A stretch of DNA of 64,000 bases, from assembly GCA_025174535.1 (NCBI GenBank), contig JALBUN010000048.1:930001-994000 (forward strand), written 5' to 3'. The stretch is from Cantharellus purpuraceus (taxonomy: Eukaryota; Basidiomycota; Agaricomycetes; Cantharellales; Hydnaceae). The position numbers and the translations under genes are program-made. Of the stretch, positions 11,198 through 21,372 are shown piece by piece; the stretch's first letter is position 1, and each line of letters opens with the position of its first letter. The notes under the pieces are model-generated. The model saw only the letters and a list, made by a program, of their open reading frames with translations, was not told where the DNA came from and did not search any database.

Positions 11198-13918
11198 TCA
11201 AATGTTGCCGTCCCGAACCTTGAACTGGGATGAGACAATGCCTCAGTGCACGGCAGATTCAAACTCACCTTTTGCATAAAACCCGCTACGCGTCCCAGAT
11301 CCACGACCTGTGCTTCACTCTCAACCGCAACTACCAGATTTTCGAGCATCTGTTGACGTAAACGTCAGTACAACATAGTGCAATACAAGTAGGCGCATAC
11401 TTGTTCCACCTGATCCATCGGCACTGCGGTACACAGCGAGACAATTTTCTTGCACTGAAATTCCTTATCAGCACTCGCGCCTTGAAGCTGTCTTAGCCGT
11501 GCTTCCATCATCTCCTCCGTTCTCATATGCCAGGCTTTTATCCTCCTCATCCTCACCAGACTCTCAGGAGAATTCGTCGCCGGGAGAGGCGGCTCAACTT
11601 CCAATGGATGCGTAGCCCCATCGTCAAACCCTACACCTCTCAGCGTCGAATCAATGCCACGGAATGCAAAAGCACCCTTAGTAAATGGCTCCCCATCAAC
11701 CGCACTGCGGCCAGTCCAGTCGAACTTGTCTTCCTCCGTAAGCGCCTTCTCAAGGTTCCTCATTCGTTGTTGAAGTTGATCGAGTTCACCACACTTGGCC
11801 TGCCAGCTTTGGATTTGTCGTCGCTGATCGGCAAGTGAGCGCGTCGACGCGCGGAGTTGAGTCTGGGTCGCTGCGAGGCTTTCTTGCTTCGACTTGATTT
11901 CCGCCGAGAATTCTGTGCTTAAGCCCGTTATCATCGTCGTGATATCTAACGCGCCGTGGGATGAGAATAAATTGATAAAGGCGCTTGTCTCTACGTACCA
12001 GTAATGACATCTTTGCTCTTCTGTACAGGCAAAGATGGTGCGGACCGCAGTTGGGCGAGAAAATCTTCGGCGCGTGGCTGTTGTTGCAGAGTGTCCTGTA
12101 GAAGGTGCTCAGCAGCAACGTCTGCGAGCATGTCAAGGCATACACGTACATCGCCCTCTAGACCAAAATCACCCGGCCGAAGGCCTAATTTATTTCCTAG
12201 CGTACGATTTGCACCGCAATCAATTAATGTCTTGACTAGACTTCGATTCCCAACACGCGCTGCAATATTTAGCGCAGTATCTCCGTGGATATCTTGTATA
12301 TCAATTAAACTTTTGAAGTCGCCGCCCTGATGCTCTGCGACCCAAATAAGTATACCTTCCATGTAGTATCTTGCTGTAGCCGCACGACCCTTCACCCCGG
12401 CAATATGGGCGATATGATGCAGTACAGTTTTACGTGAACCATCTAGAGTACGGATGGAGGTGTGGAGAAGCGCCACGAGCGCGGGAAAAGTTTGGGACTG
12501 AAAGCAATGCATCGATAGCACAGCGCGTATTAACGGCGTCTCTCCAGCATAATTGCCTGTGCAGGGATTCGCACCGTGTTGCAAGAGTAGTTGAGCGAGG
12601 GTGTCGCGAGCGAGAGAGGCAGCCAGATGCAAGGGAGTATGACCTTGGTCGTCAATGACAAGATCCATCTCAGCTTGCGGACCTGATGCTGGATCAGGAT
12701 TGTTGATTAAAAGGTTGAGCACCGCGTGTGGATCTGCTTGTTGGTGTATTGCGCTAAGAAGAGCAGTCCTTTTAGCATTGCGAAGGGGCGCAAGCCTGTC
12801 ACTGTGACTTGATCCAGATGAAGAGGGCTTATCAGCCATACGAGTTGAGAGTGCTTCAGGACCATCTTCGATTACTTGCATCGCATCTGACTGGCCTTGA
12901 ATATTGCCATTCGAGGTAGAGCCCTGGGTAAATGACTGTGAACCATTAGCTTTAGGAGATGAACCTGGATCTACACGAGCACGTTTGGCAGGAGATGGCA
13001 TGCCGTCGCGTTCGCCGTTGACGGTAGAACGCGGTCCAGAAGACGATCCAGGCGTAGCATCGCGCATATCAAGATCTTGGCTTTGTGCACTGCTGGGTCT
13101 ACGACTCTCTGATTGTCTAGATCGTTTCAAGTTTGATGATGTCGCATAGCCCTGGCTGGATACTGGAGCAGGAGACTGTAGCCCTGAAGATCCTGGTAAA
13201 CGTGTAGGTGACGTCTGTCCGGGACGCTGTGCATATGGGTTGAAACTTGAGCTTGAGGGTGTGAAGAGACCCTGTGCACGACCTTGATTGAGAAGTTTAA
13301 GTGCAGAACCCGGGAGAATGGGTGGAGGCCCTAGTTGAGAGTGCTGAGAATGAGAGGGTGATTGTTGGTTTGGATAGTATCCCATATAATGAGAATGATA
13401 GCCTGGGGATCCAGACGGAGGGCGAGCAGGTGCCAGGGCAGGAAGGGTAGGGAAAGAAGGCAAATTAGAAGCAGTTGGCATATAATCAAAGAGAGGGGTG
13501 AGCAGATGCGCCACGCCGAACTGCGCCGCTACGTCGCGTCCCCTGTCAAGCGGAATCCTGTGGAAATGTATGAAGATTGAAATCAGCCAGAAGAAGATGA
13601 ACAGACAGACCAGGTGCCCTGATACTTTCCATAACCACCCTGCACTATCTCGTGCTTGCCTGGCAAAATCTCCTTTTCGAGTATCTTGGTCCTCCGTCCC
13701 TTGTCTATCCCGGCAACTTTGAGAATCTGGGTTGCGTTCACATACGAATCTGCCCGACGTCTCATGACTGCGATGCCACGTATCATGCATTCATAGACCT
13801 GAGGCGAAGACGTTGACGGTGACACAGGGTTGGCTGTAAAAGCACTTACTTGAACAGAAGAATATACGGCATTATATATCTTGATGCCAGGCGGGGGACG
13901 CGTCTGATTCGTGGCCAT
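11198..13918 (-). CDS. MBP1: MBP1/RES-type APSES-ankyrin cell-cycle transcription factor
   Basis: DNA-binding subunit of an MBF-like complex that drives G1/S genes through MluI boxes. The start at 13918 ([19 protein letters not shown]) fits better than an upstream in-frame start inside a low-complexity leader. An intron follows SSVQ. The APSES domain continues [40 protein letters not shown], then [20 protein letters not shown] (about 13490-13800). A long Ser/Pro-rich linker carries basic clusters such as KRARVDP. Ankyrin repeats are visible as [20 protein letters not shown] and [20 protein letters not shown] (12200-12690). A coiled coil and the family C-terminal block [20 protein letters not shown] follow. 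The last intron joins this to VRDGNI and the stop at 11198. The partner SWI6-like subunit is not in this window. Confidence 0.92.
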
Positions 13919-14439
13919 CGTTGTGGTGGTCGCTGAGAAGAGCAAGCGTGAGTGATGGGAGGTTCGCGAGAGAGCGACACGCGCCACGCCCAAAGCGCGT
14001 TCGAAGGTTAGCGCCGGCACGGCACGACGCAAGTGGTTCGTAAAGGGAACCTGGCTGTAAACTCTCCGGACGTCTCCCGCAGGTATGGCAATATTAGTTT
14101 ACTATCATCTTCCCTTGAAAACGAATCCAAATCCCTTCATCACTTTCCACCGACACAGCCAAGAGAAAAGGCGACGAACGAGCAAGCGAGGGCTGATGCG
14201 TTGATGCTTCATTAGTATCGCCCTCATGTCTCTTCCACGTTGCATCCTCCAACCTCACGCGTCAAGGCGCGTCCTTCCAAGAGCACTGTCGCGCATTCAC
14301 ATTATGCAAGTACCACAGCAGTCATGTGAGCTAGCTTGATACTATGGCCGACCACTCGCGCTGTTATGATGGTACGACAATACATTACAATAAGGAGGAC
14401 GTTATTCGAAACCTTCATTACTCTCGTGTCTATAGTCTA
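13919..14439. promoter_or_regulatory. MBP1-like promoter region with an MCB-type site
   Basis: The interval separates the MBP1-like start from the stop of the upstream tandem GH15 gene. It holds one perfect MluI cell-cycle box, ACGCGT (14257-14262), and a near match, CACGCGCC (about 13978-13985). Such hexamers occur by chance at this density, so autoregulation is only a hypothesis. No other gene is seen in the interval. Confidence 0.4.
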
Positions 14440-17400
14440 TCAGGGTCGAAATTGCGAAATAGTGCGAGACAGGTTATACGCCGCTGAGATCAAAGTGACG
14501 TGCGTAAACCCTTGCACCGCGTTGCCCAAGCCTTCGCCAGCCTGACCGACTTCCTCAGTACAAAGCCCTAGATGGTTCGTATATTGCAGGAAGTCCTGCA
14601 TTACAACAATCAATAACATAATGAAAGTCCACTGTATACCTACCTCAAACATGGTTCTTGCTCGAAGGAGGAGTGCTGAATCGTATTGACCTGCCCTAGT
14701 CAACGCTTCCACCCCCCTGTATAAATTGTGATCCACGTCAGGCGTCGCAGCATCGCATGTCCTCACCATAAAGTGCCTAGTGGCCCGTAACAGTCTAGCA
14801 GTATGAGATGAACGTAGAAAGTACTCACAGAGACAGAAAGTTCCCTCGTCACCGCCAACTCCATCATCGGTCTTCGAGACATCGTATCTATAAACCAGGT
14901 TCTGACACAAAGACATCAGATATTGGACACCAGGAAAGCAAATACACACGTTTGCGGTGAGCCCTCCTCGCTCTGGCGACCTCAGAATACGGTGGAGTGT
15001 TCTGAGGAACCGATCGTCGGTCTGTATAAGGATGTATCTCATGCACAATCGAGGATGTGTCAGTGTCGAAGACTCACCGCAGAGCAGAAAAACACGAGCG
15101 GCATTATGAGAACAGCGGAATCAAGTATGTGCTTGTCATCATAGCTCTGTGCGAAGAATTTCTCTTCTGGATTCCAAGCATGCTGCATAATATCTTCATA
15201 AATTTTATCCCGTGCCGCATACCATTCCAGTCGTTGTGGACAAGGGAACGAACGTTTCTCGGCCAATCGTAAGGATCGGTCAATTGCGACCCACATCATG
15301 ACCTATAGGATATTCAGGTAAACCTCAAGGATGCTGACCGCACATGCCTTGGAGTACTAACAAGTATCTCAGTAAATAATAGGCTTGAATGAGAGAATGA
15401 ACTGACAGTAAAGTGTTTTTTTCGGTTCCGAACTTCCCTGCGCGCCCTGTCAACGCATATTGAGGGCGTGAATGTAATCTCTCTATCGCACCATATGGAC
15501 CTGCGAAAAATTCAGCTCCCTAGATATACCGATCAAGGACACCACTCACAGATCGCGTTGGTCGTAGTGGCTCACGACATCTACATCATTTTGTCAGAAG
15601 GGGCTCCAGGGAGTAAGTAGACACCGTGTACAGTCGGCTCTATAGACTCTGTGAGTTCATGACAATGCTGAGGAAGATCCAACGCACAGCTCCCGGACAG
15701 CCATCCTGGGATGCGGTCAAACACTGTAAGTTCTTTAGTTGACTAGCAGGTTAACTCACCAAACGTCATATGAAAGAGGTTTTCCAAACTAAGGAGAATC
15801 AGACAGGATGCACTGGGTGACATTCGGTGGTCTCACCTTTTGACTCAAGTAAATACAATCAAGCCTTCGCAACCCCACTAGTTGTCTGATGGCAAATCAA
15901 GCAACTGAGAGATAGCCAACATCAGGCAGGGCACAGTGTTTCCGTCGAGTTGTAGAGCATACATACCATGATATTGCTTACAATTCACCATATATGTCCT
16001 ATGAAAGACAATGTGCGTCGCAGGAGGTGATGGTCGGATATTAAATATACTCACTAGCTGCAGATGGTCGACTGCACCGTTACCGATCCTTTGAAAGTGA
16101 GCTTGTGAGACAATGCCCACTAAGAATAAAGGCAATAGGGAGAGGGGGGAGAGCGAGAAATGCAGCACCTAACAGGCTTTGACCTTGAATAAAGACGTAA
16201 GTTGGATGCAAAGGGAACAGAATCTCATTACCCCTTGTGACCATCTAAATGTGCGAGTTCTATTTCTTCCAGCTCTTTTCCACCTAAAGAGAAGGTTACA
16301 ATATAGCTACAAAATGTAAGAGATAGCTTGCCATGGATCGTGTACCTAGTTAAGACTTGTCAATGAGGATACACAGCCTGATTGTAGAAAGCGGGTTACA
16401 TTATTTGCAATGATCCATCCTTGTTTCGATGTTGTAGCCTAGAGAATATGAATTCCATGTATGCTGAAGTCTAGCTCAGAACAAAGGAAGCGTGCATAAA
16501 GCAAGCACCACTCACCATTCGCCTCCTGCGTAAAACCCAGTCGAATAAGAGCATACAGCGTGAAAGACGAATCTCTAATCCAAGATGCCCTATGCATAGA
16601 GTGTGAAGTCTGCAAACATTGTATAAGACGAGTAGAACAATACCTATAGTCCCAATTACGCTCCCCACCTACTTGTTCAGGTAAAGAGAATGTTGGACTG
16701 GCAACGATTGCACCCGTGGGCTCGAAAATCAGGAGTTTGAGCGCGAGAGCACTACGATGAACAGCCTCCCTCCACGAGCCCTGATAAGTTGACTTTCGTA
16801 TCCAATTGTTCCAAAAACGGTTTGTCCCCTAGTGTTTGAAATTTTTTATCATTGACAATGAAAGAATATATATATATATATATTCAACCTGAATCAGAGA
16901 ATCAAGTAGTTGCTTTAAATGTGTTGTAAGCATCGAAGTTGCCGTTATTTCGAATATGGCTTCGCTCACTTCCGTTAATATGGGATCATCCGGGGGACGA
17001 AGCTTGGAGTCGCCCTGTATGAGGGCTACGTAAGTCAGCGCGGTTTGCGGCACAGAGGAGTAATAAGTGATGCTGAATGCATCAGAAGCATGGTACCTTT
17101 AAGAGGAACACCCAGACTATCAGCTCGCTCCTTAGTCGGTTGGAGATGCTTGATGACTCTCGTATCTGAAGGTGGAACTCTCAAGATAAACCTAGGACGA
17201 CTCAGCTAATGATCAAGCTTTGGCAAGAGGCCATTCATACCACACAGCTTGCCCTTCTTCCAAAACCATGTCACAAAATACTCCTGGTCCCAAGTGACCA
17301 TTACTCTTTAGATCTAACATCTGCAGTTTCACCTCCGGGCGTGTGACGCATTCAGCGGCAGCTTCAGGCACGTAGCGCAGGTCAAGCGAGAGCTTGGCAT

Positions 17401-18375
17401 CAGGGGAAGTAAAAAGCGCCTTTTCTTGCACTGTAGGTTGCGCGGGAGATAAGTTAATATTATCGTTGGTAGGAACTGCACTGAAGTCTGGGATAAATTC
17501 AGTGGTGTGAGGTGAGCGTGCATAATTGAAGGCAGGAGCACATTCCATCCGTATGGGCACTTTACCACGGATGACCTACATGTGTTAGTATGATTGAGTA
17601 GATTCTTGGATCAAGGCCCCAGAGGAGTGAATACACACCTCCACTTTGCGTATCAACCAGAACAGAAGTGGTTTCGTCGAAGAGCGTTCGCCAAGGGGTA
17701 AGAAATCTAAGGCTTGTTCAATCTTTTGTCTTGTCAAATGGTACGTCACCACCTGTCACTTGAGCCACGCCTTGTGCGTGTAGAAATCTTTGCACAAGTC
17801 GGTGAATCTGTGATGACGGGAAGGCACAGACGAGAAATACTTTGTGCACAAAATCTGAGTTGGTTGCATAGTTCGGTGAAAAAAAAAGTCATGCTGAATC
17901 AACAACTTCACATTACATTTGAACTAGGCAGATATGCCTGCTTGACGCTAGACCCATGACAGTCAGGTGTAATAGAGAAATGTCCGCCCTTCACAAATGT
18001 CAGTCATCAGTAAACTATCGACAGATTCTGAATACTTTGTCCTTGTCTAATATCCTTGCAAAAACAGAGGGAGAGTCGAAATGTGGCACGCAATAACTTT
18101 CGACTGAAAGGAGGTGAGGTTACAACCGAAGAATTTAGTACTCGGATGGCAATTCACCCGAACCGTCAATGCTGATCTTGTTGAAGGAGGTCAGGCATCG
18201 ACTTGAATGAGACGTTGAACATAGTCACTAGAGCTGCCGTTCGCATGTTTCCAACTCTGTTTCAGGGGCAACTTGGGAATCAGTTTGAACACATGTGAAA
18301 ACGTTGTGTCGCTGACAAGCCATGGTCCTGAATTTCAAGATAACCACGTTCATCCCTTGTTCTAGAGTTCGACAT
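14440..18375 (-). CDS. Glycoside hydrolase family 15 (glucoamylase/trehalase-like)
   Basis: Predicted inverting alpha-glucosidase of GH15 with the N-terminal trehalase-like domain; the substrate is probably an alpha-glucan or trehalose. The start at 18375 reads MSNSRTRDERGYLEIQDHGL, joining through a phase-2 intron to VGNMRTAALV. YCVPHFDSPSVFARILDKDK, GGHFSITPDCHGSSVKQAYL and PIRMECAPAFNYARSP follow in the N domain. The catalytic domain includes REAVHRSALALKLLIFEPTG, SLPEQVGGERNWDYR and a WIRDSSFTLYAL-type block. EEKFFAQSYDDKHILDSAVL comes next, then HLGLCTEEVG (the region of the catalytic base) and ISAAYNLSRTI. No signal peptide is visible, so it is probably cytosolic. More than ten introns make several internal junctions uncertain. 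Confidence 0.83.
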
Positions 18376-18584
18376 GGTGTCGCACAGGATGGAGATAAAG
18401 AACTAATTGTAAAACGATTTGCCTGAGATCTCTCCGACTCTCAGACGGTGCGGAGCTAAACTTAAGACCAGCTCTTACCCCCTATGATCACGTGCTGCCA
18501 GACACCATCATCACCTATCCCGTCACTAACGCAAGGATCGTAACACTACAATTGTCTGTGCACGTTTATGTGAAGTGATAGTGT
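18376..18584. promoter_or_regulatory. Shared divergent promoter, GH15 / tail-anchored protein
   Basis: 209 bases between two head-to-head start codons. No specific element was recognised. Confidence 0.4.
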
Positions 18585-19470
18585 ATGGAGGTATGCTTGA
18601 CGTTTGACGCATTTTTTACGTGTTGATGAACGATTTAAATTGCATCCCTTTAGGCGACTTTACCGCCTCATACGGGATCTGCCACCAGATTGCCCGCCTC
18701 GAATTACGGCGATGAGTTGTCAAGCACGAGGTTTGCCCCCTTTCACCTTTTGCACTCGTATATTTTTCCAACATACCATATCAGCCTCGAAGCAGCTATG
18801 AAGGAGGAGGTGACCCATGCAGGACGGTATGAACAGCAGCTAACGGCTCTTGAGGTGCGGAGACTATACACTGTGTTAGGTATTAGAATGTGTTCTCATT
18901 GATGATCTCATAGAGAAGCTTGGCATCTGGGCTGAAAGAAATTAGGGACAAAATCGCGTTGTATAAGGAGATGAAGCTCATTGTGCAAGTAAATCTGTCT
19001 TATTGAGCTTTTGCGATCTTGTTAGCATATCGCATTTAGGATCATATCAGTTCAGCGAAACATCTAGAGGTACACAACGTCCCTGGGATTGGACGGGCGA
19101 GCGCTAAGACTCGCGAGGTCGTGCATGACATCGAATGGAAACTTCCTAGCATCAGATCTCAACTTGTGGAAATACGAAAGGTTTATGATCTAGGTCAACG
19201 GCGGGTTTGTTGCTTCCCTCGCTTCATTCGTGAGTATGGTATCACTCACGGTAGTTGATACCTTGATCACAGGCACAGACACTGCAGGTGGAGATGGAGT
19301 GGAAAGCCAAGACTGATTTTCAGCAATGGCGTTCGACGTTGTTAGGAAGGAGTCCCCTTCCTCCAGAGCAGGTCAAACGAGAATGGGTCAGACTTTTATG
19401 GAGAGTGTTTTTTGCACTTACGCTGATCACATTCATGTATTTTTGTTGTACAACCATCCGCCGTCATTAG
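18585..19470 (+). CDS. Small tail-anchored coiled-coil protein, family not recognised
   Basis: I do not recognise the family. A six-exon model with GT...AG introns is fully in frame: 18585-18590, 18654-18730, 18785-18854, 18914-18988, 19040-19204 and 19273-19470, encoding 196 residues. The first coding exon is only ATGGAG. The N-terminus is polar; residues of about 28-150 are rich in Glu/Lys/Leu and look helical or coiled coil (LERSLASGLKEIRDKIALY, WKLPSIRSQLVEIRKVYDL). Near the end, a basic stretch precedes one hydrophobic segment, LLWRVFFALTLITFMYFCC, and a basic tail, TTIRRH. One membrane span at the extreme C-terminus suggests post-translational insertion into the ER, mitochondrial outer membrane or peroxisome. 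Organelle and role are not inferable. Confidence is for a real gene with this structure. Confidence 0.7.
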
Positions 19471-20283
19471 TATACCCTTCTATAGCTCTTGATGTTTCCC
19501 TTTCCCCCATCGTGCAATGTATTGCCTACCAGTATTTTCAGATGGTGATTGTCAGCCAGTCTTGATTTAAAACAGCTTTGCGTAGTTCCCTTGAAGGATG
19601 CTTATGTGTCCTTAGTACCAGCCTTAAATCGATGTCATGATAAAAACATGAGGTACTAGATTAGCACTTATGAATGTCGATGCATGGTTACTTCGAATCT
19701 CTATAGAGCTGTGCATGAACTTTAATATACAAGTCTTACCAGTAGCGAATTTTCAAGCTTCCATTTTCGAGATCAGGAAGATATCTCTTTTAGTACCACT
19801 GCAACAGGTGTTGTATACAGGCTATACTATAGAGCGGCTGTGCACGCCCGCGCGCACCGATGCTGATAGCATGATGCTGCGCGTTGAATGAGCACCTCAA
19901 AACTGGTCGCTCCTCAGATGTGTTGAATTGAGACTGATTAACTGACCCCCCTCAAGCCGATCTCGAGATTTCCCGAGTCACATGTAGTGACAATGCAGCA
20001 GTAATTCACAATGCAACTATAAAACACAAGGACTACAAAGCCCGGTAAGAAAAATAGAGGAAGGCAAACGAATCCCTAGTCTGCCGAGAGTAGGGACAGC
20101 TTCGAGACATTATCAGTACGTGATGATGAAGTCATAAAACATATGGTTACAATCACGACACAAGTCCAGAACGAGTCTAGGATGGCTGGTGCATAAAATG
20201 AGCGAGATAGGTCATGACAATGAATGTAGATGTCAGCGCTTAAGCGACAAATTTTTAGTGCGGGCCATCGGCATTAAGGATCC
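19471..20283. other. Intergenic interval without a recognisable gene
   Basis: About 0.8 kb of 3'-flanking DNA between two convergent genes. Short open frames near 19670-19891 show no family motif or splice logic. No RNA gene or repeat was recognised. Confidence 0.5.
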
Positions 20284-21180
20284 TCAAAATGTGAGGGGGG
20301 CTGAGGAAGACATGACGGATTCCAAAAAGTGAGGCGTGCCTTGTGGACTAGGGCTCTCTGGCATCCAATGTGCTGTGAACTGGATGGGTTGGGACCCCCA
20401 GTTTAGAACGTGCGGAGTCACCGTTGGAGCTGGAGAAGGCGTGGCCACCGTGTGCCCAGAGGACGAGGGTGTATCGAAAACTCCCGACACACGTGCAGGA
20501 GTGTTAGGTATTGGAGAGATGGGTCGAGGTGAGGAATCGATGGGTATCATGGGACGAGGCGATTCCGACAATTGTTGAAGCCCTGAGACGAGATTAGAGG
20601 GGTTAGATGAAGATGCAGGTTGGGCAATTCTTGACCCTGCAGGAACAACAGAGATATGGGGGGCATTGGAGTTGATCTCGCCAGTGGAAGAGAGTCGCCA
20701 CTCATTGATCGTTGGCGCGCGGTGGGGCTGCCTTCTAGGTGGCTGCCTCTCAGGCGACAGGCCTTCCTGCGTCTCACGACCCTCATTTATACTATGAGGG
20801 CCAAAGAGCATGTCACTGCTGGCCTCCATCTGCGCAGCAAGATCGTTGGATACGTCTACTGCCTCCATTCCGACTACAGGTCGATCCGAGTCCTCCGATA
20901 TTGGTGACCTAGACGGGATGTTGTCCGACTCCCTCAATAACATCAACGGAGTACTATCGTGGTGCTGGGCTTGGGCACGTTCGGCGATCTCCTCATCGGA
21001 CAAGAACGCTTCATAGACGGCGTTGTCCGCTTCAAAAAACTCGTCAGAGTCGGGATCGAAAGCGTTCCATCGGCTCCATTTTTCGACCACAGGATACATA
21101 GGCTTCGGTGGCTCAGGCTGTGCAGCCATCTCAGTGGCATAACGAGCAAGAAGCACTGACGTGTAAAGTGGTCTACCCAT
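20284..21180 (-). CDS. Hypothetical Ser/Pro-rich, largely disordered protein
   Basis: Single-exon frame of 298 residues if started at 21180 (MGRPLYTSVLLARYATEM); the open frame extends upstream, but this ATG begins the compact part. The only ordered-looking block is N-terminal: PVVEKWSRWNAFDPDSDEFF, then NAVYEAFLSDEEIAERA, acidic with conserved-looking aromatics. The rest is Ser/Pro/Thr-rich and repetitive in composition (SSPRPISPIPNTPARVSG), ending SVMSSSAPLTF. No enzyme motif, signal peptide or membrane segment is seen. It lies just downstream of and in tandem with the BRPF-like gene. I recall similar N-terminal blocks in uncharacterised agaric proteins but cannot verify it here. Function unknown. 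Confidence 0.6.
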   Translation of the reverse strand: MGRPLYTSVLLARYATEMAAQPEPPKPMYPVVEKWSRWNAFDPDSDEFFEADNAVYEAFLSDEEIAERAQAQHHDSTPLMLLRESDNIPSRSPISEDSDRPVVGMEAVDVSNDLAAQMEASSDMLFGPHSINEGRETQEGLSPERQPPRRQPHRAPTINEWRLSSTGEINSNAPHISVVPAGSRIAQPASSSNPSNLVSGLQQLSESPRPMIPIDSSPRPISPIPNTPARVSGVFDTPSSSGHTVATPSPAPTVTPHVLNWGSQPIQFTAHWMPESPSPQGTPHFLESVMSSSAPLTF

Positions 21181-21372
21181 GGCTTTTGTGAGGAATAGAT
21201 ATATACGGGTGCGCAAGGCTTTTAAAAAGAGAGAAGCGGAATGAAGACGATGTGAGGATACACTGATTACCAAACCTGTCTTGTTTTTCGAGTCACAGTC
21301 ACAGTCACAAAGTGACGACCAAGTCATGTTCAGAACTTCAGGGATACAGTGATCTATGAAATACCAATGATC

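Noticed and set aside
12904..13149. Plus-strand frame opposite the MBP1-like linker
   Set aside because: Shadow of a Ser/Pro-rich coding region on the minus strand; no start or motif support.
13583..14032. Longer N-terminus for the MBP1-like protein ([10 protein letters not shown]...)
   Set aside because: The leader is Arg/Ala-rich and low-complexity, and the downstream ATG at 13918 gives the usual short N-terminus before the APSES domain.
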